Positions 16,829 through 28,167 of a DNA stretch of 64,000 nucleotides are shown piece after piece. The stretch's first letter is position 1; every line of letters begins with the position of its first letter. The stretch covers positions 23,202-87,201 of the forward strand of contig JAFZQI010000014.1 in NCBI GenBank assembly GCA_017620475.1, written 5' to 3'. The notes beneath the pieces were generated by a model. That model did no database searches. It saw only the letters and a program-made list of their open reading frames with translations, and was not told the DNA's origin. This DNA is from Clostridiales bacterium. GTDB taxonomy: Bacteria > Bacillota > Clostridia > Saccharofermentanales > Saccharofermentanaceae. Made by a program: the position numbers and the translations under genes.

Positions 16829-18559
16829 CTAGATCCTTGCACCGTCTGCGCCGAAAGCATACTGCTGCCCGTCGATCGTCACCTTTCCCCGGACCATATC
16901 GCCTTCAGGATTGAAATAGTATTGTTTTCCATCGATGGTCTGCCAGCCTGTCCGGCGGACACCGTCATCTCCGAAATAGTATCTTCTTCCGTAGAGATCC
17001 TGCCAGCCTTTCAGTGCCACGCCATCCGAGCCGATATAATACCACTGCCCGGAGATGCACTTCCAGCCGTAAGACTCATTCTTTGTTGCTTTAGCGGTGA
17101 CCGTAATGCTGTAATGTGCCCGAAACCCGTTTGACGTCACGGTCAGGACCGCCATCCGTGAACGGGAAGTATCAAAACCGGATACCATATCTTCTGTAAG
17201 ATCCACTTCTTCCCGGGTATCGTCGCTATAAACCAGAAGGACTTTTCCGCCGGTAACATCCAGGTCATCCTCTCCCACCTGATATTCGATCTTGATCGGA
17301 AGTGTCTTCAAAGAAACGCGGACCAGATTTACTTCGGATGGCGGTGTATACACAGAACTGCTGATAGTCAGAAGCTCTGTGGGGAAAGTATTGGTCGTTT
17401 CCGTTTTATACTTGAATTGCACAGGAGTCGATCCGCACATAACGGTATATCCGCTGCTCACGCTTCCCGATGCACCCGTCATGAAGAGCTTATCCGGATA
17501 TCCTACGCTATCGGAATCACAGTTCGTCACATCCACAATATAGTTCTTCCCGTCTTCCATCCGCATGATATTCCACATGTGTCCTCCGTTTGTTCCCTGA
17601 CAGATCAGGTTGCCGCTGGAAAGGATACAGGAAATATCGTTACGGAAATCAGAAAGATCGCAGAGGTACTTAAACGCCTTGGAATATCCTTCACATACCA
17701 CATTCGTCGACGGATCCTCATCAAATACCCAGATGATCTGCCAGGGATCGCCGTAGTCAAGAGAAGCGGTATTGTGATTATAGGAGACCAGATCACAGAT
17801 GGCCTCCTTATAGGCCGAAAGCTTCCCGTAATCCGACAGGGATGCATACTGCGATACGATCGATGCCGCCTTGACCGGAATATTCTGTATAGCCTTTCCG
17901 ATAGAAGTATCGAACACATAGGATCCGGCATCGTAATCAACGGACACCGGGAAATACACCTCGAAATTTCCCGTGATGTAAAGATAGTACTCTTCCCTGT
18001 CATAATCGTATCTTCCGCCTACACTGTAACCGGGGAATGTACAGGAAGTCGTCTTATCAAACCAGTAAAGCTCGTATGGCAGATCCGCCAGAAGCGCCTT
18101 CACGATCCGATTGCCGTCATAACCGAGGTCCTCTCCAATGGCCGTCATCGCCGCATTCGAAATCGCACCACCCGAAACAACAGGCATCCCCAGATCATCT
18201 TCATACCATCTGACCCCATCGTATCCCAGTTCCGCTACCGAGAAAACAAAATGCGTAGATGCGCGGTTTCCCGCGGCAACTTCACGGATCTGCGAAGAAA
18301 GAAGCGTATACATGGTCGCGTTTATGCCGTCTAATCCGGATCCCACCGTCCAGGCCCGTCTTCTAAGGGGCTGCGGGTACATGATCTTCTCTTCATAACC
18401 GGCAAGAAGATCATCCGGATCAGCAAGATCATCTTCGACATTCACTTCAACAGGGGGAACCGTTACCGTTTCAAGATCTTCGTTGTCTGCCAGAACGAAA
18501 GACGGAACGGCAGCAAGCACAAGAACTAAACTTACGATCAAACTGAATAATTTCTTCAT
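16829..18559 (-). CDS. secreted transglutaminase-like protein with Ig-like domain and cell-wall-binding repeats
   Basis: 576 residues with a classical signal peptide ending at FVLA-DN. The central domain has the Cys-His-Asp triad of transglutaminase-core proteases: TNVVCEGYSKAF, GGHMWNIM, YIVDVTNCDS. A bacterial Ig-like domain follows (about 405-475, with GGKVLLVYSDDTREEV), then about four choline-binding-type repeats (GWKCISGQWYYIGSDG, GWQDLYGRRYYFGDDG, GWQTIDGKQYYFNPEG, and a degenerate last one). It is secreted and held on the cell wall by the repeats; the core probably hydrolyses or transfers peptide bonds on a surface or environmental substrate. It stops at TAG, with a copy of AGTGCTTTTC immediately after. 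Confidence 0.88.
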   Translation of the reverse strand: MKKLFSLIVSLVLVLAAVPSFVLADNEDLETVTVPPVEVNVEDDLADPDDLLAGYEEKIMYPQPLRRRAWTVGSGLDGINATMYTLLSSQIREVAAGNRASTHFVFSVAELGYDGVRWYEDDLGMPVVSGGAISNAAMTAIGEDLGYDGNRIVKALLADLPYELYWFDKTTSCTFPGYSVGGRYDYDREEYYLYITGNFEVYFPVSVDYDAGSYVFDTSIGKAIQNIPVKAASIVSQYASLSDYGKLSAYKEAICDLVSYNHNTASLDYGDPWQIIWVFDEDPSTNVVCEGYSKAFKYLCDLSDFRNDISCILSSGNLICQGTNGGHMWNIMRMEDGKNYIVDVTNCDSDSVGYPDKLFMTGASGSVSSGYTVMCGSTPVQFKYKTETTNTFPTELLTISSSVYTPPSEVNLVRVSLKTLPIKIEYQVGEDDLDVTGGKVLLVYSDDTREEVDLTEDMVSGFDTSRSRMAVLTVTSNGFRAHYSITVTAKATKNESYGWKCISGQWYYIGSDGVALKGWQDLYGRRYYFGDDGVRRTGWQTIDGKQYYFNPEGDMVRGKVTIDGQQYAFGADGARI

Positions 18560-18580
18560 GCTCTCACCCCTCTCTTCCTA

Positions 18581-18609
18581 AGGATAACTTCGATCCTCAT
18601 AGAAATCAA
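18581..18609 (-). promoter_or_regulatory. possible promoter for the secreted transglutaminase-like gene
   Basis: TTGATT (18604-18609), 17-bp spacer, TATCCT (18581-18586) on the minus strand, ending about 20 bp above the start codon. Boxes are moderate, so support is only fair. A short inverted repeat GATCC-TCCTC-GGATC lies just upstream. Confidence 0.5.
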
Positions 18610-18643
18610 CCTGTCCTTTACGGACGATCCGAGGAGGATCCTA

Positions 18644-19468
18644 CTAAACAAGTTTATTGGAGATCTCGATCCGCCCGGCTTCACCGAAGTCCGGTCTTCC
18701 GGGATCGAAGTCATATACCAGGATCCCTTCCTGGCCTACCGGCAGCGTCGCCAGCATCCGGCCCGACCGGTCGCAGAGCATCGTCGGTGCCGTCTGATAC
18801 GGAGCCGTAGCATTACTCGTCAGGGTATAGCACACATTTTCCACCGCCCGGGTTCGGATATGACCTCGGATCAGGTTATATCTGTCCGGATCCTCATTAT
18901 CGGAAACATCATAGAACATGATGATATTCAGATCCGTTTTCTCTCTATACAGCTCACGGAAGAATTCAGGGAAACGCACTTCGAAGCAGATCCGTACCCC
19001 CACCAGATAATCATCGATGCGGAAGATCCCCAGTTCCTGACCTACGGAAAAATTGTCCTTATCCCAGCCCCAGAGGGCTCTCTTGCTGTACCGGTCGACC
19101 TGTCCGTCCGGCGTGAAAAGAAGAGCCGTGTTATAGAAGACCTCTTCAATCCGGGGCTTGGCCAGACCGCCCATCAGAAGGGACTTATCTTCTACGGCAC
19201 ACTCTTCTTTAACGATCGTACCTACGATTACATATATGTGGTTATTCCATGCGGCCTGGGCGATCGCCGTATGGGCACGCATCACCGCATCGAAATCCAC
19301 ATTACGGGAAGAAGCCACATCTCTGGGAGGATATCCCGTAATTGCGCATTCCGGGCACACGAGAAGACGCACCCCTGCCGCCGCGGCTTTCTCCACAGCC
19401 TTAAGGATACGTGCGCAGTTACCTGGCACATCGCCGGATATAGGAAACTGATAAGATGCGATCTTCAT
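18644..19468 (-). CDS. carbon-nitrogen hydrolase (nitrilase superfamily)
   Basis: 274 residues with the Glu-Lys-Cys triad: LLVCPECAITGYPP, RYSKRALWGWD and VGVRICFEVRFPE. The PECAITGYPPRD stretch resembles the glutaminase half of NAD synthetases and related amidases, but no synthetase domain is attached. It hydrolyses an amide in the cytoplasm; substrate unknown. It follows prmA by 57 bp and may be the last gene of the heat-shock transcript. Not closely related to the other nitrilase-family gene in the window. Confidence 0.85.
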   Translation of the reverse strand: MKIASYQFPISGDVPGNCARILKAVEKAAAAGVRLLVCPECAITGYPPRDVASSRNVDFDAVMRAHTAIAQAAWNNHIYVIVGTIVKEECAVEDKSLLMGGLAKPRIEEVFYNTALLFTPDGQVDRYSKRALWGWDKDNFSVGQELGIFRIDDYLVGVRICFEVRFPEFFRELYREKTDLNIIMFYDVSDNEDPDRYNLIRGHIRTRAVENVCYTLTSNATAPYQTAPTMLCDRSGRMLATLPVGQEGILVYDFDPGRPDFGEAGRIEISNKLV

Positions 19469-19525
19469 GTCCTAAATGAGGGCTCCTTCAAAATTCTCAT
19501 AAAAACATGATACCACAAAGGCGCT

Positions 19526-20557
19526 TTATTTCTTCTCGAAATAATATGCGTGCCAATCACCCTTCTGCTTTTCTTCCAAAAGCCGGAGTCCCGCGGCCTC
19601 ACAGGCCGAAAGAGCGATCTCTTTCTTATGGTCGATGATTCCGCTTGCTATGAAGTGTCCGCCGGGAAGGAGTTTTTCCGGGATCATCGGAGCAATACCT
19701 GCGATGATCTCCGCCACGATATTGGCAATGATCAGGCTATAACCTTCTTTTTTTGCATCTTTCAGTTCGCCTGTATAACAATCCACCTCAACGCCGTTTT
19801 CTTTACAGTTCGTGATTGCTACATCCACCGCCATACGATCGATGTCACAGGCCTCGACTTCTTTGGCTCCCAGTTTGGCGGCAATAATAGAAAGGATCCC
19901 CGAGCCGCAGCCGACATCCAGGACCGTATCTGAAGTGGTCAGATGTTCATCGATCAGCTCTGCGCACATCGAAGTGGTCTCGTGGGTTCCGGTCCCGAAG
20001 GCCGAACCCGGATCAAGATAGACTACTTTCTTTCCTTCTTCGGATGCATCCGAAACAGTGTCTCTTTCCCAGGAAGGTGCGATGATCACATTCTCGGAAA
20101 CGGAGAAGGCATGGTAATCCTTCTTCCACTCATTTTCCCAGTCTTCATCCTTGACATACTTATAGCCGACTTTCCCGTTTCCAACAGGCAGGAATTCCGA
20201 AATCGCCGCGAGGCGTTCTTCCAGAAGGGCGATCGTCTCTTCCAGAGTCTTACTTCCGGTAGCGATGTTCCCGTAAATGGTGCCGACGCCTTCCGGATTC
20301 TCGTATTCTTCCTCTTTGGCTCCCAGCCGGATGCCGTCATCGAACTCGGCAAAATAACCGTGTATCGTGACATCCGTCCCCAGCGAATCTACAAAACCGT
20401 CATCCGCATATGCAAGAGAATCCGGATCGTCAATGATCCTCTTGATCTCCAGCGGATCACATACGGCGATCCCGTCTGCTCCCAGCTGGGAAAGCATCTC
20501 GCAGATCGCGTCCGAAGCTTCTTCCGTCGTTACGATTTCAATCTCTACCCATTTCAT
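19526..20557 (-). CDS. prmA: ribosomal protein L11 methyltransferase
   Basis: 343 residues. The N-terminal substrate domain starts MKWVEIEIVTTEEASDAI; the SAM-binding Rossmann fold is marked by VLDVGCGSGILSIIAAKLGA and the family signature DPGSAFGTGTHETT. It trimethylates ribosomal protein L11. It follows dnaJ by 9 bp, the standard Firmicute order hrcA-grpE-dnaK-dnaJ-prmA, and so shares the CIRCE-controlled transcript. At the family's upper length but otherwise ordinary. Confidence 0.96.
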   Translation of the reverse strand: MKWVEIEIVTTEEASDAICEMLSQLGADGIAVCDPLEIKRIIDDPDSLAYADDGFVDSLGTDVTIHGYFAEFDDGIRLGAKEEEYENPEGVGTIYGNIATGSKTLEETIALLEERLAAISEFLPVGNGKVGYKYVKDEDWENEWKKDYHAFSVSENVIIAPSWERDTVSDASEEGKKVVYLDPGSAFGTGTHETTSMCAELIDEHLTTSDTVLDVGCGSGILSIIAAKLGAKEVEACDIDRMAVDVAITNCKENGVEVDCYTGELKDAKKEGYSLIIANIVAEIIAGIAPMIPEKLLPGGHFIASGIIDHKKEIALSACEAAGLRLLEEKQKGDWHAYYFEKK

Positions 20558-20566
20558 TTTTTACTC

Positions 20567-21694
20567 TCACTTGAACATATTCTTCATGCGATCGATGAAT
20601 CCGCCTCTCTTCTGATAGTTCTTTTCCGTCAGAGATGTGTCGAAAGCACGGATCTTGGCCTTCTGGTCTTCAGAAAGCTTAATCGGCACTTCCACGGAGA
20701 AACGTACCGTATGGTCACCACGGGCACCTGCGCGGTTCTTAAGAGGAATACCTTTTCCGCGAAGCGTCAGTGTATCACCGGGCTGAGTTCCCTCTTTCAC
20801 ATGTACCATCTGCTCTCCGTCGATCGTCACGATATTGACATCTGCGCCAAGCGCCGCCTGCGCGAACGTGATCGGAACTTCACAGTAGGTGTTGTTGCCC
20901 TGTCTTTGCAGGATCGGATGCGGCTTAACACGGAACTGGATATAAAGCGTCCCGTAAGGACCGCCGTGTGTCCCCGGCTCGCCTTCGCCCGCAACCGGAA
21001 GCATATCTCCGGTATCCACGCCCGCAGGGATGTGGACTTTCAGTTCTTTACGGATCACCGCACGGCCCTTGCCTCGGCAGTTCGGGCACGGATTCTTGAT
21101 GACGGTACCACGTCCGTTACAAGCCGGACAGTCACGGGTGACCATCGTCATACCAAAAAGGGTCTGCGTCTGCTGCTGAACACGTCCGCTGCCCCGGCAG
21201 GTCGGACAGGTCTCGGGAGAGGAGCCCGCGGCCGCGCCGCTGCCCTTACAAACTCCGCAGATGTCTTCCTTATTGATGGTGATGGTCTTATCCACACCGA
21301 AAGCCGCTTCCATAAACTCGAGCGACATATTGTACTTGAGGTCGGCACCACGTTGCGGCCCACTGCGGCGTCTGCCGCCTCCGCCGAAAGCTCCGCCGAA
21401 GAAAGATCCGAAGATATCCCCCAGATCGACGCCCATTCCGTTGAACCCGGAGAATCCCTGTCCGTCTACACCAGCATGACCGAACTGGTCGTAAGCCCTT
21501 CTCTTTTCCGCATCGGACAGGACCGCATAGGCTTCGTTACACTCCTTGAACTTTGCTTCTGCTTCCTTGTCTCCCGGATGCAGGTCCGGATGGTATTGCT
21601 TGGCCATCTTACGATAGGCCTTCTTGAGATCCTCATCCGACACGCCCTTATTGACGCCCAGAACCTCATAATAATCGCGCTTCTGCTCAGCCAA
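20567..21694 (-). CDS. dnaJ: chaperone protein DnaJ
   Basis: 375 residues: J domain with YHPDLHPGD (HPD), a glycine/phenylalanine-rich stretch [22 protein letters not shown], four CxxCxGxG zinc motifs ([32 protein letters not shown]) and the C-terminal substrate-binding domain. It delivers unfolded clients to DnaK and stimulates its ATPase. It lies between dnaK and prmA in the HrcA-controlled operon. Confidence 0.98.
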   Translation of the reverse strand: MAEQKRDYYEVLGVNKGVSDEDLKKAYRKMAKQYHPDLHPGDKEAEAKFKECNEAYAVLSDAEKRRAYDQFGHAGVDGQGFSGFNGMGVDLGDIFGSFFGGAFGGGGRRRSGPQRGADLKYNMSLEFMEAAFGVDKTITINKEDICGVCKGSGAAAGSSPETCPTCRGSGRVQQQTQTLFGMTMVTRDCPACNGRGTVIKNPCPNCRGKGRAVIRKELKVHIPAGVDTGDMLPVAGEGEPGTHGGPYGTLYIQFRVKPHPILQRQGNNTYCEVPITFAQAALGADVNIVTIDGEQMVHVKEGTQPGDTLTLRGKGIPLKNRAGARGDHTVRFSVEVPIKLSEDQKAKIRAFDTSLTEKNYQKRGGFIDRMKNMFK

Positions 21695-21721
21695 AGCCCT
21701 TTTCCTCCTTTATCGGCAGAA

Positions 21722-21749
21722 GGCTGTGCACGAAAAGTCGTGTACAGCC
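21722..21749 (-). other. stem-loop between dnaK and dnaJ
   Basis: A 12-bp inverted repeat (GGCTGTGCACGA, loop AAAG, TCGTGTACAGCC, one wobble) sits in the 114-bp dnaK-dnaJ gap. No T-run follows on either strand, so it is more likely an mRNA processing or stabilising element that lets dnaK exceed dnaJ than a terminator. Confidence 0.65.
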
Positions 21750-21808
21750 TCGCCGTCTGTTACTTCTTGTTGCCGTACTCTTTCGATGTCACGGTCTTGT
21801 TCCGGTTA

Positions 21809-23764
<1,956 letters not shown>

Positions 23765-24367
23765 TTAAGATCTCTTCTCCATGATGTGGTCAACAAGACC
23801 GTACTTCAGTGCTTCTTCCGCTGTCATCCAGTTGTCACGCTCCACATCCTTCTCGATGGTCTCGAGGGATTGTCCGGAAGCATCCGCCAGGATCTTGTTG
23901 AGTTTCTGCTTCGTTCTCTTAATGTGATCCGCTGCGATCAGGATATCCGTAGCCTGACCCTGTGCACCGCCCAAAGGCTGATGGATCATGACTTCCGCAT
24001 TCGGAAGGATGAATCTCTTGCCCTTTGTGCCTGCGGTAAGAAGTACGGCACCCATGGAAGCGGCCATACCCATGCAGATCGTCTGCACGTCCGGCTTAAT
24101 GTGCTGCATGGTATCGTAGATCATCATGCCGTCGGTTACAGATCCTCCCGGGCTATTGATATAGAACTGAATATCCTTATCCGGATCCTCGGCCTCGAGG
24201 AACAGGAGCTGTGCGGTAATCAGGCTTGCCGTAACGGCATTGACCTCTTCAGAGAGGATAACGATTCTTTCCTTCAGAAGACGGGAGAAGATATCGTACG
24301 CGCGTTCGCCACGGTTTGTGGATTCGATAACGGTTGGGACCAGACTCATTCTTTCAAAGTTTTCCAT
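23765..24367 (-). CDS. clpP: ATP-dependent Clp protease proteolytic subunit
   Basis: 200 residues with the serine protease triad region: [12 protein letters not shown], the nucleophile serine in [13 protein letters not shown], the histidine in [13 protein letters not shown], and the aspartate in the C-terminal third. Tetradecamers of ClpP degrade proteins fed by Clp ATPases. AAAGGAG precedes the start. It lies between grpE and dnaK, so it should be co-transcribed with the chaperones under HrcA. In most Firmicutes clpP is separate or beside clpX, so this position is unusual. No clpX is in the window. Confidence 0.97.
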   Translation of the reverse strand: MENFERMSLVPTVIESTNRGERAYDIFSRLLKERIVILSEEVNAVTASLITAQLLFLEAEDPDKDIQFYINSPGGSVTDGMMIYDTMQHIKPDVQTICMGMAASMGAVLLTAGTKGKRFILPNAEVMIHQPLGGAQGQATDILIAADHIKRTKQKLNKILADASGQSLETIEKDVERDNWMTAEEALKYGLVDHIMEKRS

Positions 24368-24430
24368 AGTGTGTACTCCTTTACTATTAAAATCTTGCTT
24401 ATCGTTCTTTCTATTTCTTTTGCGTACAGA

Positions 24431-25084
24431 TCAGTTCGCGACCTTCACGACGGAATGACGGATAACTCTTCCTCTGCAGGAATATCCTTTCTGGAAGACC
24501 TGTGCGATCTGCTGCTCGCCCAGGGAATCATCCTCCACATGCATTACCGCCTCATGAAGATTCGGATCAAACTCCGTTCCCTGCTCGCTTTCGATCTCCT
24601 TCACATCGAGTTTCCCGAGCACATTTCCGACCTGTTTTCCGATCAGGCGGATCCCCTCGGCGACCTTCTCTACAGATGTTTCATCCATGTTTTCAGAGGA
24701 AGCCACGGCACGCTCGATATCGTCGACCAGTGGGAGCCACTCCTTCACGACTTCGGCAACCGCATCAGAATAGATATTCTCTTTCTCCTTCTGCGTACGT
24801 CTTCTGAAGTTGTCGTACTCTGCAAGAAGTCTCATGTACCGGTCCTTCATCTCGGCAAGTTCTTTTGCCGTAGGATCTTCTTCTGATTCGTTCTCTTCGG
24901 ATGTCTCTTCCGATGCCTCCGAGGTCTCTTCTTCGGAGCCTTCGTCCACATCATCGCGGATATCGATATCCTCTAACGTTTTTCTGATCTCTTCCTCCGA
25001 GCATTGAATCGTATCTTCTACCGGAATCTCTCCCATCAATTCAAGATCCTCTTCGGAAGCATTCTTCTTATCATGTTTCTTCAT
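24431..25084 (-). CDS. grpE: nucleotide exchange factor GrpE
   Basis: 217 residues. An acidic N-terminal tail (Glu/Asp/Ser-rich, to about residue 70) precedes the long coiled coil with RYMRLLAEYDNFRRRTQKEK and the beta domain ending VFQKGYSCRGRVIRHSVVKV, the GrpE signature. It releases ADP from DnaK. Second gene of the heat-shock operon, 16 bp after hrcA; GAGG lies seven bases before its start. Confidence 0.97.
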   Translation of the reverse strand: MKKHDKKNASEEDLELMGEIPVEDTIQCSEEEIRKTLEDIDIRDDVDEGSEEETSEASEETSEENESEEDPTAKELAEMKDRYMRLLAEYDNFRRRTQKEKENIYSDAVAEVVKEWLPLVDDIERAVASSENMDETSVEKVAEGIRLIGKQVGNVLGKLDVKEIESEQGTEFDPNLHEAVMHVEDDSLGEQQIAQVFQKGYSCRGRVIRHSVVKVAN

Positions 25085-25100
25085 TTCCTATCCTCTTTTC

Positions 25101-26144
25101 TTATTGTTTCAGTTTCTCATCAAGCATCATCCGCACGAAATTGATCTGGGAGATGACCTTGGCATATTCCATTCTCTTCGGCCCGATCACTCCGATATTT
25201 CCGGCCACCTTGCCTCCGACGTTATAGGTCGTAGTAATAAAGCTGCAGTCATCCAGGCCTTCCAGCGTGATCTCCTGGCCGATGCGGATCATGTACTCCT
25301 TCTGTCCGTCCTGCTGAGCGACCTCATCCACATAACCGGCCACCAGCCCGTCGTGCGACAGCGTATCGAAAAGCCCCTGTGCCCTTCTGGTATCAGAGAA
25401 CTCCGGCAGTGCCAGCATTCTGTGTTTCCCTTCCATATACACATCCAGGTTATCCGCCTGCTTGATCGCCGTATAGGCTTCATACAGGACCTGATTCAAA
25501 AGTGCATCCGGAAGCTCGACCTTCTTGTTATCCTTCGCCGCCGTAGCCACCGTGATCATCGAGATCTCCGAAAGCGGCATACCGCTCAGTCCCTGTTCCA
25601 CAGCATTACTGATCTGCAGGATCTGCTCCTGGGTCAGGAAATCCGGGATACGCACCATGCGGTTCTTCACCACACCCGCCGACAGCACCACGACCACCAG
25701 GACCTTGCCGGGTTCGATCATGAGCATCTTCAGCTGAGTCAGGTAACTGCTGGTAAGTTTCGGCGTCATGGCCAGGGAAATATACCCGGTCTTATCCGCC
25801 AGTGCCGAAGAGGCCGCCCTCAGAAGGCTCGCGATCTCATCGAAGCTCTTACTGAGTTTCTCCTTAATCTCTTTCCCCTCTTCATCCGAAAGGTGATCCA
25901 CCTTCATCAGCGAATTCACATATTCGCGGTATCCCTTGTCCGACGGAATACGTCCCGCCGACGTATGAGGCTGTTCAAGATAGCCCATCCGCTCGAGTTC
26001 AGCCATATCGTTGCGAAGCGTTGCGGAGCTGACCATGAAGTCATGACGGTCGATCAAAGCCTTCGAACCCACAGGTTCACAAGTGGCAACATAATCATCT
26101 ACGATTGCCTGAAGTACTTCCTTCTTCCGATTATCTAAGCCCAT
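25101..26144 (-). CDS. hrcA: heat-inducible transcription repressor HrcA
   Basis: 347 residues. N-terminal winged helix (RKKEVLQAIVDDYVATCEPVGSKAL, then VSSATLRNDMAELE) followed by the GAF-like domain with FDEIASLL and the C-terminal NFVRMMLDEKL. It binds CIRCE as a dimer and is itself folded by GroEL. I use the ATG at 26144 because AGGAGGTG stands just before it; a longer frame would run into the CIRCE operator. First gene of its operon and so autoregulated. Confidence 0.97.
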   Translation of the reverse strand: MGLDNRKKEVLQAIVDDYVATCEPVGSKALIDRHDFMVSSATLRNDMAELERMGYLEQPHTSAGRIPSDKGYREYVNSLMKVDHLSDEEGKEIKEKLSKSFDEIASLLRAASSALADKTGYISLAMTPKLTSSYLTQLKMLMIEPGKVLVVVVLSAGVVKNRMVRIPDFLTQEQILQISNAVEQGLSGMPLSEISMITVATAAKDNKKVELPDALLNQVLYEAYTAIKQADNLDVYMEGKHRMLALPEFSDTRRAQGLFDTLSHDGLVAGYVDEVAQQDGQKEYMIRIGQEITLEGLDDCSFITTTYNVGGKVAGNIGVIGPKRMEYAKVISQINFVRMMLDEKLKQ

Positions 26145-26179
26145 GTCCGCACCTCCTTCGCTATAGTTCAAAGTACGGT

Positions 26180-26206
26180 TTAGCACTCTATCCCTCCGAG
26201 TGCTAA
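26180..26206 (-). promoter_or_regulatory. CIRCE operator (HrcA binding site)
   Basis: Perfect inverted repeat TTAGCACTC-N9-GAGTGCTAA. It lies just downstream of the -10 box and above the hrcA ribosome site, where bound HrcA would block transcription of hrcA-grpE-clpP-dnaK-dnaJ-prmA. Confidence 0.98.
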
Positions 26207-26210
26207 ACCA

Positions 26211-26239
26211 ACAATAACACTATAGTCAAAGAATGTCAA
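26211..26239 (-). promoter_or_regulatory. promoter of the hrcA heat-shock operon
   Basis: Perfect TTGACA (26234-26239), 17-bp spacer, TATTGT (26211-26216) on the minus strand, followed by CIRCE at the expected transcription start. Confidence 0.88.
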
Positions 26240-26259
26240 ACATATTCTGCAAAACTTCT

Positions 26260-27426
26260 TCAGATATAATCCTGGAAGACTTGGTTGGCCAGGTCGAAAC
26301 CCTTTTCTGTCAGGCGCCAGAAGCCCTTTTCATAAAGGATCAGCCCGGCTTCCCTTTCTTTTTTTAGCACATCGGCAAAAGCACTGTCCATTGTGACACC
26401 GAACCGTTCTTCGAAGTCTTTGTCGTTCACGCCGCATCCCATACGAAAGCCCAGCATCATAAATTCTTTCATCCGGTCCTCTTTAGTAAGGACCTCTTCC
26501 GGTATATGAAAATCTTCAAGGGAAATGTCCCCGGACCAGGAATCACCGGCCACTCCCAGAATATCCATATACTCCTTTAGGCTTTCGGTATGCCGGCCTC
26601 TCTCATTTCCGAGATAATAGTGGGCACCGACACCGAAGCCATAGTAGTTCTCTGCCCTCCAGTAGAGCGTATTGTGGCGGCTCTCATAACCCGGGAGCGC
26701 CATATTACTGATCTCGTAGTGTTCATACCCTTTTGACGCAAGAGTGTCCACAACATAGTGGTACATCTCCCGATCCTGTTCCTGCGATACGTATTTCTCC
26801 ACATCTCCCCCGTAACGCTCATACATCGGCGTCCCCTCTTCCAGAATGAGCGAGTAAAGTGAGATATGCGGGATCTTACGAAGAAGAAAAAAATCCAGTG
26901 TTTCCTTCACATCCTCCATCGTCTGCCCGGGGATCCCCAGCATTATGTCGCAGGAAAGATTCCTAAAACCCGCCTCCTGCGCCGCCTCGATCGCTTTTTT
27001 CCCTGTTTCGGCATCATGGATCCGTCCCAAAGTCTGAAGGACCAGGTCACTCAAACTCTGTATCCCCAAAGAAAGGCGGTTGACTCCTATCTTTTTAAGT
27101 GCGGAAAGTGAAGGTTCATCCAGTGTTCCGGGATTTCCTTCGATCGTGATCTCACAATCGGGACCGATCGTAAAGGCATCAGAAAGCGCCGAAAGGATAC
27201 GGCTTATCATTTCGGCATCAAGCACCGTTGGCGTTCCGCCCCCCAGATAAATCGATGAGAGGGTGTCGTTTTTATTGGAAGAAAGTGCGATCTCCCTACA
27301 GAGCGCTTCGACATACCCGGAACGCTTATCAAGCTGTCCCGGGAAAGAAAGGAAATCACAGTACGCACACTTTCGCACGCAGAAAGGTATATGGATATAG
27401 GCGCCACGGGGTGTCACGATACTCAC
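26260..27426 (-). CDS. hemW: radical SAM protein HemW (HemN-like)
   Basis: 388 residues. The radical-SAM cysteines are CVRKCAYCDF (CxxxCxxC) straight after AYIHIPFC, followed by YLGGGTPTVLD and the C-terminal HemN domain with GCGVNDKDFEERFG. HemW is a heme-trafficking protein related to oxygen-independent coproporphyrinogen oxidase; lack of the extra N-terminal cysteine pattern of HemN favours HemW. It is the usual gene just before hrcA in Firmicutes. The GTG start overlaps the stop of the DUF4276-like gene, so it is translated in coupling with it. Confidence 0.93.
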   Translation of the reverse strand: MSIVTPRGAYIHIPFCVRKCAYCDFLSFPGQLDKRSGYVEALCREIALSSNKNDTLSSIYLGGGTPTVLDAEMISRILSALSDAFTIGPDCEITIEGNPGTLDEPSLSALKKIGVNRLSLGIQSLSDLVLQTLGRIHDAETGKKAIEAAQEAGFRNLSCDIMLGIPGQTMEDVKETLDFFLLRKIPHISLYSLILEEGTPMYERYGGDVEKYVSQEQDREMYHYVVDTLASKGYEHYEISNMALPGYESRHNTLYWRAENYYGFGVGAHYYLGNERGRHTESLKEYMDILGVAGDSWSGDISLEDFHIPEEVLTKEDRMKEFMMLGFRMGCGVNDKDFEERFGVTMDSAFADVLKKEREAGLILYEKGFWRLTEKGFDLANQVFQDYI

Positions 27427-28148
27427 TCCGCAACCATTTTCTTGACTGCTCCGGAAAGAGCCAGTTCATACTGCTTGAAACTCGGGGAACGGTTATTGCT
27501 CGGCAGCATATATTTCGAGATCTTCTCCGCCCAGGTTGCTTTGTACTGGCCGATAGCGGGATACCCTATACGCTTGATCCTGGCGGAATGCTCCTGGAGA
27601 AGTACATCGCACAGCACCTCCCAGGTCCCGCAAACACTGTCCTGTTCGTACTGTTCCCATCTTTCCATATCCGCATCCGGATACGCAAGAAGGATCGCAT
27701 TCCGGTCAGCCAGCATCCAGCTCTCCATCTCTTCAACAGAGATCGCAATCACCGTGCGGATCCCCGGTCCGAATTGACGGCAGGTCGCCTTCAGTTTCGA
27801 AAGAAGTTCCGCCGGATCTTTATCATCGGAATCGATACAAACGATCACGATGGTCTGGGTTCCGGCATAGACTTTATCGTATGCACGAAGTTTTGCCGGG
27901 AGAAGCTCCAGAAGCCCTGCAGCAAGTGGCTCCGGTTTTGCCGTCGGATCAGAAGGCCAATACCCGCATCCACGATGAGGACGCAGATAGCATGAGAAAC
28001 GGGATGTATATTCACGAAGGATACACCGGGTCAGCCGTTCCAGCACCACGCCTCCCGAACGGTCCTCGCTCAATATCTCGACCCGGATCGGCAGGGTATT
28101 TCCCTGCTCTTCCGTTATTTCCGTTTTATCGATCATTCTTTCTTCCAT
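27423..28148 (-). CDS. DUF4276-like (TOPRIM-fold) protein, partner of an AAA ATPase
   Basis: About 241 residues. The order of motifs is that of DUF4276-type TOPRIM-like proteins: an early glutamate in IRVEILSED, the acidic IVCIDSDDKD, then ISVEEMESWMLAD, and near the end a lysine/serine stretch NNRSPSFKQYELAL. Such proteins are usually found beside AAA ATPases in candidate phage-defence or toxin-like modules, where the TOPRIM part is the nuclease effector. Here the ATPase gene lies 19 bp upstream. The exact start is unsure (TTG at 28160, ATG at 28148 or 28136). Family call is from motif pattern only. Confidence 0.6.
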   Translation of the reverse strand: MEERMIDKTEITEEQGNTLPIRVEILSEDRSGGVVLERLTRCILREYTSRFSCYLRPHRGCGYWPSDPTAKPEPLAAGLLELLPAKLRAYDKVYAGTQTIVIVCIDSDDKDPAELLSKLKATCRQFGPGIRTVIAISVEEMESWMLADRNAILLAYPDADMERWEQYEQDSVCGTWEVLCDVLLQEHSARIKRIGYPAIGQYKATWAEKISKYMLPSNNRSPSFKQYELALSGAVKKMVAE

Positions 28149-28167
28149 GTCTAATCTCAACTGTCAC

